Assembly: GCA_038501785.1 (NCBI GenBank)
Contig: JBAMJR010000155.1
Span: forward strand, 192,501 to 256,500
Length of the DNA: 64,000 nucleotides
From: Myoxocephalus aenaeus
Taxonomy: Eukaryota; Chordata; Actinopteri; Perciformes; Cottidae
Reading direction: 5' to 3'
Shown: positions 35,600-46,834 of the stretch, piece by piece
How the letters are laid out: each line of letters starts with the position of its first letter
How positions within the stretch are numbered: position 1 is the stretch's first letter
Notes under the pieces: generated by a model
The model's input: only the letters and a program-made list of their open reading frames with translations
What the model was told of the DNA's origin: nothing
The model's database searches: none
Made by a program: the position numbers and the translations under genes

Positions 35600-35866
35600 C
35601 TGCAATGTTTTTAACCCTAAATCTCTTCTTCCAGAACTTGAGGATGGCGGAACTGTTTTGTAGAACTCAGAGTGCTATGAATCTCTCTGATATTCATTTG
35701 TCTAACCTTGATCTCATTCTCTAGGTGGATGAGTCCAAATCACGTGATCCATCAAAAGGACATAATCATATTGGTTTTGTTGTTAATTCAGATTGTGCCA
35801 CCTTTGTATATGATTCTCCTTCTCACCATTTCTCCGCACAGGCAGCTGAATTGGTCGTTGTCTAAT
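35600..35866 (+). pseudogene. retroviral tether / RNase H remnant
   Basis: It contains NPKSLLPELEDGG (35613), the block that precedes retroviral RNase H. This is followed by VDESKS...HIGFVV...SAQAAELVVV (35725-35862), which matches the first and second RNase H blocks; the usual DGS is DES here. It ends in a stop and a large deletion follows. Confidence 0.75.
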
Positions 35867-36321
35867 GGATAACAAATTGATTCACTAAAGAAAATTCTCA
35901 ACAGGTTCCACAGTTTGAACATATGCTGAAGGTAAAAGTACTGTTAAGTATAGCAGACATATGGTCTGAGTGAGTTGAAGTTCCTCTTGCTGTATTAAAC
36001 AGCTACAGGTTGTCCGGTCAAGTGAGATGACTGAATATAACACGGCAGCAGTGCGAGGGTTTTACTCTAAAACTCTACTGCTTAGATTTTCAGGAAACCT
36101 GCAAAGTAGTAATAGATGAATTAAGTCAAACAGCTCAGCTCACTGCGTCGATGAGGATGAGAAAACAGAACACACAGCAATTTAAGACCTTTTGCAACAT
36201 CACCTTATGTGGGGGTGAACGCACCCAGGGCTCCTCTCCCATCCACCGCCTATGCGAGGATGAAAGGTTAGCGTGTATTATGTGCAACTCTCTTTTGCTT
36301 TGTCTAACATAAGAAAAGCAG

Positions 36322-36684
36322 GTGTCGGAAGCCCTTCCGAAGGAAGCCACAGGTCCGCTACACAAACTACAGCCCGGTGACTACGTGGTCGTGAAGGACC
36401 TCAGGAGGAAGAGCTGGAAGGCGAAACGGTGGCAAGGCCCGTTCCAGATCCTACTCGTCACCCACACCGCACTCAAAGTTGCTGAGAGGGCTACCTGGAT
36501 ACATGCATCCCACTGCAAAAAGGTCCCGACTCCATCAGACGTAGAGCTAACCAGTGGAGACGAAGACGACGACGACAACAACGACAACAACTACCAACGA
36601 GGAAGCGACGCACCGGACGCCACATTCGGATGGGATTATATAATCACACACATGCATCTTGATCAAAAGAGTCGTAGACAGTGA
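36322..36684 (+). pseudogene. retroviral integrase C-terminal domain remnant
   Basis: The frame reads LQPGDYVVVKDL...WKAKRWQGPFQILLVT...WIHASHCKKV, the SH3-like C-terminal domain of class I retroviral integrases. An acidic tail (DEDDDDNNDNN) follows. The zinc finger and the DDE core, expected between 35866 and 36322, are absent. This is the longest open piece left of pol. Confidence 0.8.
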
Positions 36685-36753
36685 CTCTGACAGGTTTTGT
36701 GGAAACCTAGCAGGTGTTAACACAAGCAAAATCATTCCCACAAGATCAGTTGC

Positions 36754-37008
36754 TTGGATGAACTTCATGCAATCAGACTGGATGAAAAACACGCACACAA
36801 ACATGGTGCAACAACGACCATGGAATCCATTTCGTCGAGGGTGTGGAACACGAGGAACTATGTTTTTATTATTACCTGGCAGAAAGACTATGGCTTGTAT
36901 CCAGTACCCCACTACGACGAACATGAAGTTGACTTTGACACAGACACTGACGATGCTCCTGAATGGTACGAGTGGAAGCATGCCAACATTAATTCTTTCC
37001 TTACTTAG
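36754..37008 (+). pseudogene. probable retroviral env 3' end
   Basis: An open frame of 84 codons ends HYDEHEVDFDTDTDDAPEWY... and then a stop, about 115 bp before the 3' LTR. Its position and acidic composition suit the cytoplasmic tail of Env, but no fusion peptide, heptad repeats or membrane helix remains. Identification is by position only. Confidence 0.4.
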
Positions 37009-37126
37009 CTTGCTGCATAATAAAGATTTTTTTTATTAAAATGTTTGTTTTCATCATAAAGGAAGACATACAAATATATATATTTTTGCAATGTTAAATG
37101 ATTATAATATAATCAAAAGAGTGGAA

Positions 37127-37753
37127 TGTGATGGGAAAATATCTATATGCTGTATTTTAAAGTTAAATCTTTGAATGTAACTGATGTTTCAATATGATGT
37201 GCTCAGATCAATAATTAACAACTGAAAAACATGTTTTTCTAAAGTTCGTGAAGGCATTCAGGTTCATGCTACCTGATAAAAACCCCAGGGGGCCAATGAC
37301 TTGGTTTTAAGGACAATGACTTGATTTTAAGGCTGATAACATGTTTACAGAACGTTCAAAGTACGCTGATAAAAACTCTGAGAGGCTAATGACTTGTTTT
37401 ATATAATAATCAAGGCACGAACCACGCAGAGGAACAGATGAAATGCTGACATGGGACACTCAGTCCAACGTACATCACGTGTTCGTTCTAACGGGAACCA
37501 ATCAGGGATAAGATGGATTGTGAGAGGATGGTCCTCTAAAATTGTATAATACTGACTGTTTTTAGCAATAATCTGTGTGGAAACCTGCGCAGACATTGTT
37601 GATTGATGGCTGTTCAACTTTCTTCCTGCTTGCAAGCATTTAATAAACTGACAGAAGCATCCTGTCCAGTGAAACTCTGCTTGTGTTTTTCCATTTTTGA
37701 TTGAGACCTTTTTGAGCTTTCCTCCCGAACGACATAGAATTATTTCCATTACA
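37127..37753 (+). repeat. 3' LTR of the endogenous retrovirus
   Basis: It has the same 627-bp length and sequence as the 5' LTR apart from about two substitutions. A purine-rich tract (37115-37126) lies just before it. CTCT follows it. Confidence 0.92.
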
Positions 37754-38621
37754 CTCTCCAACACAAACTCAACTGACAGTAGACAGAAGTACAGTACAGT
37801 TATGTTAATTTAGCACATGACAAACATTTCTGAAATATTGCAACACAGACAAGACTTTATGTATAAAATCTAAATATTAGAGTCTAATGTTTCTAACCAC
37901 AGTTTAGACTTCCCCGCCTTGCCTCTGTCCCGGATCACCTCCTCGGGTTCCTGTCGGATTTCTCCTCCTCCTGAAGCTGATTGCAGAAAGCATTTCCCCC
38001 TTTTTGGAAAAGCCTCATGTTCATTAGTTTTGGTTTGACATTAAGAGTTTTGTCATTATTCTTCCTGATCATGAGTAGTGTTTTAGTGTTTAGCTTGCAT
38101 GCCTTGCCATAACCAAATCCAGGCACTACTATATTATTCACTTCACAATTGGCATGATTGCACATTCAGAATAGTACATCGACCAAAATGATCCCAAAGC
38201 CTCTTTTAATGTTGTCTTATATGAACTATATATAGCAATATATGCATACAGTTCTTTAGTCATAGCAAATGTAGCTAAACAATACAAACAGAGTAAATAC
38301 CTTGTTGAAATGTTTTAATTACACTTAAAATGTAAAAGGAAGGTTTTCTGTTTTTATTTTATTTTGTTTAAGTACAACACTTTAAGCTACATAGTCTGTA
38401 TGAAATGTGCTGTATAAATAAAGATTATTATTTAGTTTTATCAGCGCACATGTAAACAAGGCCATTACACCGGAATTCGTGTGACAAAGGGCCATTTTTA
38501 TAGTCCTTTGTTAGCGCAGGAAAACACCAAACAAGCTTCAATAAGTAGTTGTGATGAATCACCCAAATGAAGCCACGATGTTTCAAGGCGGGATTTGGCA
38601 CACTTCTGATATTTCCGACAG

Positions 38622-38731
38622 TATATAGAGAAGGCAACACTTCGGCATTCCTCCACTCATCTCCGCTTTCCGGGCGAACAGGTTTGGTGCGCTTTGAGCT
38701 CTGAATAAGACCAACGATCCAGAGGGGGAAG
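38622..38731 (+). promoter_or_regulatory. core promoter and non-coding first exon of Ig gene copy B
   Basis: TATA-like box at 38622 and donor GGGGAA-G|GTGAGTGAG (GT at 38732), with the same arrangement as copy A. Confidence 0.5.
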
Positions 38732-39601
38732 GTGAGTGAGACCGGGGGGGCCGAAAGTTGTTCAGCAAGAGAGAAGAGCAGAGTTACTCCGGCATGTTCA
38801 GTGACAAGTACTCTGCTGAAATGAACTGAGTGGAGCAGAAATGACTGCTAATACTTAGACTTAAATTGCAGACCAAACACTAATCCACAGCAAGTGTTGG
38901 CAATATAATATGTTCGCGCAGGAAATGTTACAAAACTAAATACACTTTTAGTAAAGAAATTATGTAATGCAGTTGCAGCGCAGTTGATGGACACTGTTTT
39001 CTCACAATGCAATGCACACAGGAAATGGAGGAGCTGCACACAGCTGCAAAACATTAAAACACAAGCTTCCAGGAAAACAGCTGGTTATCATCAATGTTTT
39101 TTCAGGGCTCTGTACCAAGATGTTGAATGTATTCAATCAAAGCAGGTTCTGAGTCATGGTAGGTATGTAAAACATGTAGCCTTCCACTCTAGAATAGTTT
39201 TAGCTGAGTTAGGGTGACCAGATTTGAGTTTGTGAAGAAGAGGACACTTTGTTCTGGGGCGGGGAGGAGAGAGAGAAGGAGGAGGAGGAGGAGGAGGAGG
39301 ACACTTCGTCGCGGCGGGGGGGGGGGGGGGGGGGGGGAATGTAAACAGCTGCTAACAATCTGTGTTCCATTGTGAGCATGCTAGCGAGCTGATGTTAGCA
39401 TTTAGCTATGATCCCTAACAGGCCCTCAGGGTTAGGGCCCCGGAGCCACTTTTCACTGTTTGGGAAGGTTTCACAGCACACTTATTGAATGGTTGTGTTA
39501 AAGTGAACACAGATTAGGGACTCTGGCGATCGGGATGACTTTACGGGTTTAGTCTACTAGTGATTAGCCTCGACGTAATCTCCTCTGTGTCTTGTCTGCA
39601 G

Positions 39602-42600
39602 ATGATGTGGAGCGTTGGGATCCTGCTGGCCACTGCTCTCAGTGTGGGTGAGTCTCATCTCATTTCTCACCTGCTGCCTGTGAAAAGGTGTGATCTCAGT
39701 CTAACATCTCCGATTAGCAGTCGGTTCTGCAGGACCGGAGCGACGAGTGCACATATTTAATGTGAGACACATTTCGTGGACATTTTTATTTTTCAAACCT
39801 AGTTTCAAGGCTGCAGTTCTTGCGCTATCTCTCACACAGACGCATCAAATTGACTAGATTATGGGTCAGTAAATGTGGTCAACACTCTCTGTTCTCAATC
39901 GTAGCTCTGCTGGTGTCTGAAGTCTCTGTCTTCTTACTGGAGAGCGTTTATGCTTTTGTTCCTTTACAATGGTTTCAGAGTCCTATACTGACAACGAAGA
40001 GCGTTTGCAATACGGTCGGCAGCTGAAGATCTACCTGCCGAAAAGTGCGGAGAAGCTGGTGTTCACACCAGCTAACGATTTTGGCAAGACCTTTATATAC
40101 TGGCAGAAGAGCAGCACCAGGTCAGAAAAGAACAGGGGACACCCCCGTGTTGTGGTTGAGGACATGATGGTCATGGAGGGAAGCTGTGAGGTTGTGTTGC
40201 AGTGTTGCAGTTGATTCCCATGTGGCTGATTCTTTCTGTCCTACAGGCCGACCAAAGGCAAGGTGTCGGGTACAGGCACCAACCGCCGCTGGTACATTGA
40301 CAAGGTAACCAAAGTATATTTGTTTAAAGTCTGAATTAATTAATTAAATAATTATTTTAGTGTGTACCCAAATGTGTCCTGGGCCAAACTGAAAGACATT
40401 GCTACTCCACTGACGTCCTCTGCGTAAGAGGAAGTACGTACTCATTAGCGCGCCAACGTTGTTGTGTTAAAGTGCGACACTAGGCAACATTAGGTTCCTT
40501 CGAGATGAGCCAGTTCTGCGCAGAATCGATCACCGGTGATCTGACGCCATGCACACGTGGTCAACGATAATCTCACGTGAGCAAGGCGGCCGCAGATTTT
40601 AGAGCCAGGCGCCGCAGTAGCTCTCCACCGATTGCGTGGCCCAGTGCATGTTGGGAAACTCCTGGCTGTCGCCACATCTAAGAGCTGATTGGCTCTTTGC
40701 TACAAACTTATGTAGCAAACTACAGCTGTTGTGGAAAATTCTTATGTTATGTGTAGTTGTAATACTTGTTTTTTTTGACAAATATTTGTATTGTCTTTTC
40801 CACAATACACAAACACAAGCCAGAACAAGGCACATAAAAAAAAATACATTAAGGCACTTGGAGATATTACAGATATCAACGGCATGTTTTGTTGTTGGGC
40901 AGCAAAAATAAAAAATAACACTAGAGGGTGACAGATATGTACATGCACAGCTAGATAGATATCATAGCCCACAAATAGAATGCTCCCACATTTCCTAATG
41001 TGACCAGTGAGAGAAGAAAGCAAAAAATTGTTGTAATACTTAACGCTTGATTGTTAACTAATATTCTCAGGTTTAATCTGAAAACATATATTGTGTGGTT
41101 GATAATAATGAAGCGTATTAATTTGACACATATCAAAACGAGTAGTAATGTATTTCACATAAAAAGAACAAAGGATGCAGCTACACGCACATTTCTACAT
41201 AAATATATATTTACAAACACATAAATCCGAACGAGGTCTGTAAACTAGTAGCCTACAGATACTAGTTTAGATTACTAACAGGAAGTAACGAATGAGCCTA
41301 ATAAGAAGAATAAACACAAAATGTTTTGGACGGAGGTCACACAAAACACACTGTCTGTCAGCTGTCAAGAGTAAAAACACCTGCTTTATGTGTGACCAGA
41401 GATTCTAGATTCCCACCGTGTGTTGATGCACTCTGTGTATGTCTTTCTGTCAGGTGACCTTTGAGGACCAGGGGACGTACACCCTGAAAGACTACAGGAA
41501 TAAAAAATTATCTGCCGTCAAAGTAGCCGTCACATGTGAGTTAGCGAAGCATTATTTGAGCTTTCGGTTGCTGTAACTTTTCTTTCTTTGTGGACCCGAC
41601 TTCAAAGTGAGCGGAAGTAAAAAAAAATCTAAAAGCCACACCAAGATTGGTGTAAGGAGGTCGTATCGGTAAAACCCTGAGTAGATTCTTTTGAGAAAGG
41701 GTGTTCATCAAAGTTTACGTATTCAGCGTGTCATTTGTAGGAGTTAGAGGGTTATTTCTTCTTTCAGAATTCTTACCATGTTTAGGCAAGTTTGACAGAG
41801 CTCACATATATTATATTTAATTATCTCAAATGATTTTTTTCCACCATATCAAAAGGTTCTTTTTTTAGAACACCCACCCGGATTATTTCACCATCTCGCA
41901 ACAACTATCCCTCATTATATCATCATGAGAAAACAGTGGGGATGAGTGTGACATCATGTACTATAAAGACCTCCTTCTTTTTGTCCTCTGTCTCTCAAAG
42001 CTGAGCCCATTTTAATCTCACCAGAATGAACAACAAAGCACATGACACTTACAGCCTCAGACAATGATACATGGAGGGCCCCATCACCCGTAACTTTTAA
42101 ATACACATTTTAGACGGTGGTACGAGCACCCCGAAGGACGTTCATTTACATCTATTGTATCTGGGTGGAGGTAGACATCTCCGACACCTAAACAGCCAGA
42201 TCAAGTAAACTAAGACTGTCTGCATGGTTTGATACCACCAGATTTCAGGAAGAAAATTTGATCTGGCATTATGTAAATATAAAAAAATAACTGTGCTAAT
42301 ATGTGTTTCTTTATTCTTCTCCATTCCAGACAAAATCATCCATACCAAGTGTGTAGCAGGAGAGAATCTTTACATCCAGCTGGAGGGCATTGCCCTGAGG
42401 GACGCTACCCTCCTCTTCAAAGGGGAGGCTGCCAATGTTACACTGGTGAGATGGATGGGTGGGTGGATGGATGTAGGTGGATGGATGTAGGTGGATGGGT
42501 GGATGGATGGGTGGGTGGGTGGATGGATGTAGGTGGATGGGTGGATGGATGTAGGTGGATGGATGTAGGTGGATGGGTGGGTGGATGGGTGGGTGGATGG

Positions 42601-44697
42601 ATCCTTCTCCCATTTGTTTGTACGTTTTCAGAGCTGGCAATACATTTGTTGTGATTCAGATGGAAATGCCGAGTGTTGCTCTGACAGGAGTTTGTGTCCC
42701 TCAGGTGCGCAATGGTACTCGGGTGTCCCAGAAGGTGCCGGATTATTGGGACCGGGTTAAGACCCACTCCATGAAAATCGAGATCAGCAATGTGAACTAC
42801 AGCGATGTTGGACATTACGTCCTAAGAGACCGGGAAAATGTGGTGTCTGTCACCAAGATGGTCCTGACAGGTGGGTCCCCATACACTGTAAATTATCATA
42901 TGCAGAGGCTACCCGTCCTTTATGTAAAGCAGGCTGCTTATATGACAGACGGGCCTTCATTCAGTGGACGAAATCCATTCAGTTCTTTACGAAGCTTTCG
43001 TCTTGTGGAAGACCCAGTGACTGGCCAAGTACCCTATGGTATTTTAAGTGTAGCTATGGCTAAATCTGCTTCTACTGTCCGTATGTTCACTGAACAACAG
43101 TCACTTATATGGTTATTAGGTAACTATTACAATCATGGATGCCAAAAAAGCTGCATTAAAAGGATTAAAAGAGTACCTGTTTTTAAACAGGTGCCAGTAA
43201 CGGAATGGGAAACAGAATGTAGAGGTTGTTAGCTGAAGGTTTAACTGGCAACCCAGTGCCGGTACCATAGCATCGAGGTTGCTGAAGTGAGACGAGAATA
43301 GCCAGAATGACTAACTGTCAATGAAAGCTGCGGGAGGTTACTGAAGTGGGAGGAGAACCGCCACAATGAAGAGAGAATTACTAAACAGGTTGTCTGGCAA
43401 CCAGTGGCGGCCGGCCAATAGAGGGCCATGGGGCCTGGCCTCACCTTCTGCCACCAAAAAAAAGAAAAAACATTTTTATTTATTTATAATATTATTAATT
43501 ATAACAATTATAATAAATTATAAAATAAAAAAATTGTGTTTTTGAGATATGGAATATACATAGTAATATTTGTAAAATAGGATATCTGCACAAAAATATA
43601 TGCTTTTCCTGCTTGTCCTCTCCGCCCGTGCACGTCTCAGCTGCACCCGTGCACGTGGTGGGGCCAGATCGATTTGGCCCAAGAAAGACGGGTCTAATAA
43701 GCAGTTTAGCCAATCACTGTAGTAGTAGTAGTAGTAGTAGTAGTAGTGTATAGCGTATAGTAGTAGTAGTAGTGTATAGCATGCCGTGAACTTACATTTA
43801 CGTTGAGATCGGTCGACCAATGACAGTTCTCTCTACAGTCAGAGCTTGCGCAAGAAGGTGGAACGTGAGGGAGATACCATTTCCAAAACTTGTAAGGGGG
43901 TAATAACTATTTTCCCGGACGTAGCAAAATCCCGGACATTTTTGGAATCCCTGCCGGACGCTTTTTTTAGGTCTCGAAAAGAGGACATGTCCGGGAAAAA
44001 GAGGACGTCTGGTCACCCTAGTATAATCTCTCCTCCAACACCCGTTTGAGAGAAGAACTTTGGGGGAGAACCTACAGGTAAAACACCTGGTCCCAGATCC
44101 ACCGGACCTCACCATAAGACAACAGAATGGCGTGAAAGGGAAGCAGCTTCTGTAGAGACGGCTAAGCTACACCAGGATGGTTTAGCTAAGCTAGCTGCTG
44201 GATGCAGTCATGCTAACGCCGTATTTTACTTTCCATGCTTGCTTTTTAAATCAACGGGGACCGATCCAGCATGGACAGATACGGGAGTAAGGGACATGAA
44301 GCTCTTGTCGGAAAAATTAAGAAAACATGAGAACACCAGGACACATGGATAACGCCGTCAAACTAGCATATCAGGCTAAGTGAACATCGCTATCCAGATG
44401 GACGACGGACACAGGACTGCGGTGAAGAAACACAGTGAGGTGGATAAAAACGGGCACATTTATCCAAAATAATTGATTGTGTGAAGTTTTGTGGGGCTTT
44501 TGAGTTGGCCTTGCATGACGAGACTGACTACTCGGAGTGCTGGAAGAGCAAGACAGTGGCGGGAATGGCAGAATATGTACCGTCACACACGGGAAGAGGA
44601 GAGTGGTTTTGATCTCCAAAAAATGGAGAGAAGATCAGACCATTATTTTTGTTGTGTTGTCTTAACTTCATGACAATAATGTCCTATATCTATAATG

Positions 44698-44770
<73 letters not shown>

Positions 44771-45105
44771 GTAAGGCCTTTTCCCCCTCCTCTGCAGACC
44801 ATCGTGACGACTCTAAAGGAAACCCTCTCTGGGCTCTGCTCCTGCTGCTGGGCATCCCTGCTGGGATTTGCTGCTGCTGTCGGAAAAAGATTTTCAAGAA
44901 GGAAGCCGCCGCCGCCGCCGCAACATCCCAGGTACTAATGGCAGTCCCAGACAAGTGTGACTCTATCTGGATATTTATATATATAGTAGTAATATACATA
45001 CTATGATTTCAGCTTCTCAAATGTGAGGCTTTTCTGCTTTTTTTTTACTGTTATTTAATCAAAGCAAATGTTCAACAAATAATCAATCTGACACAATGAT
45101 CTGAA

Positions 45106-45153
<48 letters not shown>

Positions 45154-46606
45154 CCTCCCTCTGGCTCCAGTCCTCCCCAGATGCAGTCCATCCTCCTCCC
45201 AGTGGTCCTTTGGGACCGTCTCCTCCTTACAACACTCCTGGACAACCAGGAGTGGTGAGATATTATACTACACTTACACTTTTGTTATTATTCACGGATG
45301 TTCTTACTTCACAAACATGTCTTTCAATTCAATACAACTTTATTACTCCACGAAGGCTATGATCTAGCCGATGAAAATGAATGATATTAACTAAAATTCG
45401 GGTTAAAAGCAGCTCAACTTTGTAAATATCTATTTACACAATCATTATGCGACGTATGACTGGTGTATTGATTGTGTAATGCTGATCCAAAACAAGTGGG
45501 TTTTTTTCCTTCTTGTGTACACGTCTCTATGTGTGTGTGTATTCTTATTTAGGGTCCCTCGTTCCAGCCTCCCCCTGCAACCGGCGGCCCAGGACAGTGG
45601 AACGGCCCCCCGCCCTCCTCGGTTAGTGTCACACTAGGCGTGGATACACTTGATCAAACCCGCATAAAGTTCTCTAACAGCAGGGGACTATTAGTTGGAG
45701 TCAGTTTTCATTCAAGGCAGATTTTTCCAGATTCCCTGTTTCCCTGCTTCCTCCCTCACTATTTAACAGTCTAACTCCTGCTTGTCTCTGTCTCCAGGGT
45801 TATAACCCAGGCTACCCGACCTACCCACCCCAGAACCCGGCATACCCTCCTGGCGGTCCAGCTACGATCCCCCCCACCCAGCCTCCACAATGGAACGGTC
45901 CACCGGCAGGCCACTACCCCACCGGGCCTGCAGCTCCAATGGTACGGCCCGTCTCTTTGACTGACTGAAGTCCTAAGGGGAATGCTGCTCATTCCACTAT
46001 TTGACTCTGTTTGAGCCTTTGACCTGTTGAAGTTTACAAACTTCAAGTTCTGAAACATAAAATTATACATATTGACTCGACACTGAAATAATAGAATGTG
46101 TCATTTTCACCTGGATTGGGTCATACAGGCTAAATTACACTTTTTTCTTTTCCACACCATTTTTTATTGGTCCACAGCAAATTTTAAAAATATAATGGAG
46201 AGAAAGTCACGCAAATGGCAGCTACTTCATAACACAGAGCCTCACTAAAGTCGCAGGAATAATGTGCCCGGAAAAGATGCCGGAATTCCACTACGTGAGA
46301 ATGTCCAGAAACACGAAGACTTGTCAGCTAACTTAAAGCAGCAGGTGCTCGTGCTTTTGTTTTTGCCTGATTGCGTGTGATGAGAGCACAGACACCACTC
46401 AGCTGTTCATTTTTTTGCGGGTAGTTGACAATAACTTTTGCATTACGGAGGAGCTGCTGGATCTGAGGAGTCTCAAGATAAATCTGTTAGGTCACATACA
46501 AATGTGTTTGCTCTTGTGCAAAACTACATTGATAAGGTGAGCAGCCAGTATGCTGTCTAAAAGGAATCAGATGTGCAAATAAGATAAAACAAGTGTGCGT
46601 GTGCGT

Positions 46607-46637
<31 letters not shown>

Positions 46638-46786
46638 CGTGTGCGCGCGCTGCATAGGGCTATGTGCCAGTTCCAGTCATGTACAGCTCGGCACCACCAG
46701 CAGCTGCCAGTGAACCTGTACAGGAGGTTGAGATGAAGAGTATGGTTTCCTCCCCTGCCGACCAACTGCTGACTACCACACAACAG
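39602..46786 (+). CDS. two-domain Ig-like type I membrane protein, copy B (long proline-rich tail); last exon not found
   Basis: Exons: 39602-39647, 39979-40120, 40247-40304, 41454-41535, 42330-42445, 42705-42870, 44798-44931, 45171-45254, 45553-45621, 45798-45941 and 46658-46786. All join in frame (390 codons, no stop yet). Residues 1-203 equal copy A except R51G, R68K, W97R, E100K and Q138L. The membrane helix ends in CCCC. A tail of about 160 residues then starts KKEAAAAAATSQ and is rich in P, G, Y and Q (PSPPYNTPGQPG, YPTYPPQNPAYPPGG, YVPVPVMY), offering WW/SH3-type and tyrosine-based sites. Tail exons are all phase 0. The final exon, probably between 46787 and the AATAAA at 50259, could not be located. 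It is a putative cell-surface receptor; ligand unknown. Confidence 0.8.
40494..40672 (+). repeat. intron 3 repeat, copy B
   Basis: Counterpart of 24594-24826, with an internal deletion of about 50 bp and the phrase 'gcgtggcccagtgcatgttg' matching the start of the Gmr1-like ORF. Confidence 0.7.
42449..42602 (+). repeat. intron 5 minisatellite, copy B
   Basis: GGAT-based array like 26609-26804 but about 40 bp shorter. Confidence 0.9.
43402..44690 (+). mobile_element. decayed hAT (ZMYM1-like) transposon in intron 6, copy B
   Basis: Same left end and transposase fragments as 27604-28690. Here a TAG microsatellite (43720-43785) and the right end of a TGGTCACCCTA-type hAT element (to 44021) replace part of the left half. 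An extra 86 bp near 44331-44416, missing from A, continues the transposase-like frame (MDNAVKLAYQAK). Confidence 0.6.
44700..44768 (+). repeat. CA microsatellite before exon 7, copy B
   Basis: About 34 CA units, ending 30 bp before the exon 7 acceptor. Confidence 0.95.
45113..45147 (+). repeat. CT microsatellite serving as polypyrimidine tract
   Basis: About 17 CT units lie just upstream of the exon 8 acceptor (45170). Confidence 0.9.
46592..46650 (+). repeat. GT-rich tract at the exon 11 acceptor, copy B
   Basis: GTGC and GT repeats end seven bases before the exon 11 boundary. The normal polypyrimidine tract is absent. Confidence 0.9.

Positions 46787-46787
<1 letters not shown>

Positions 46788-46832
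<45 letters not shown>
46788..46832 (+). repeat. CA tract directly after the exon 11 donor, copy B
   Basis: The donor GTACACACAC... runs straight into about 21 CA units, complementary to the GT tract upstream of the exon. Confidence 0.95.

Positions 46833-46834
<2 letters not shown>

Larger units (their letters stand above)
29789..37757 (+). mobile_element. endogenous retrovirus (class I / epsilon-like), defective
   Basis: Two 627-bp LTRs (29793-30419 and 37127-37753) bracket a decayed interior. The target duplication is CTCT (29789-29792 and 37754-37757), and the uninterrupted site is seen intact near 21636 and 50401. Remnants occur in retroviral order: leader and primer site, a possible Gag start, protease, the start of reverse transcriptase, tether and RNase H, integrase C-terminus, and the last part of Env. 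The integrase core and most of Env are missing, and stops and frame breaks occur throughout. A hAT element is inserted at 31187-32718. The virus lies in the same orientation as the Ig genes, about 9.2 kb upstream of the first conserved promoter of copy B (38622). Confidence 0.9.

Noticed and set aside
36754..37008. Possibility that the 84-codon frame before the 3' LTR is a host gene
   Set aside because: Its place just before the purine tract and LTR, and the lack of splice sites, fit an env remnant better.
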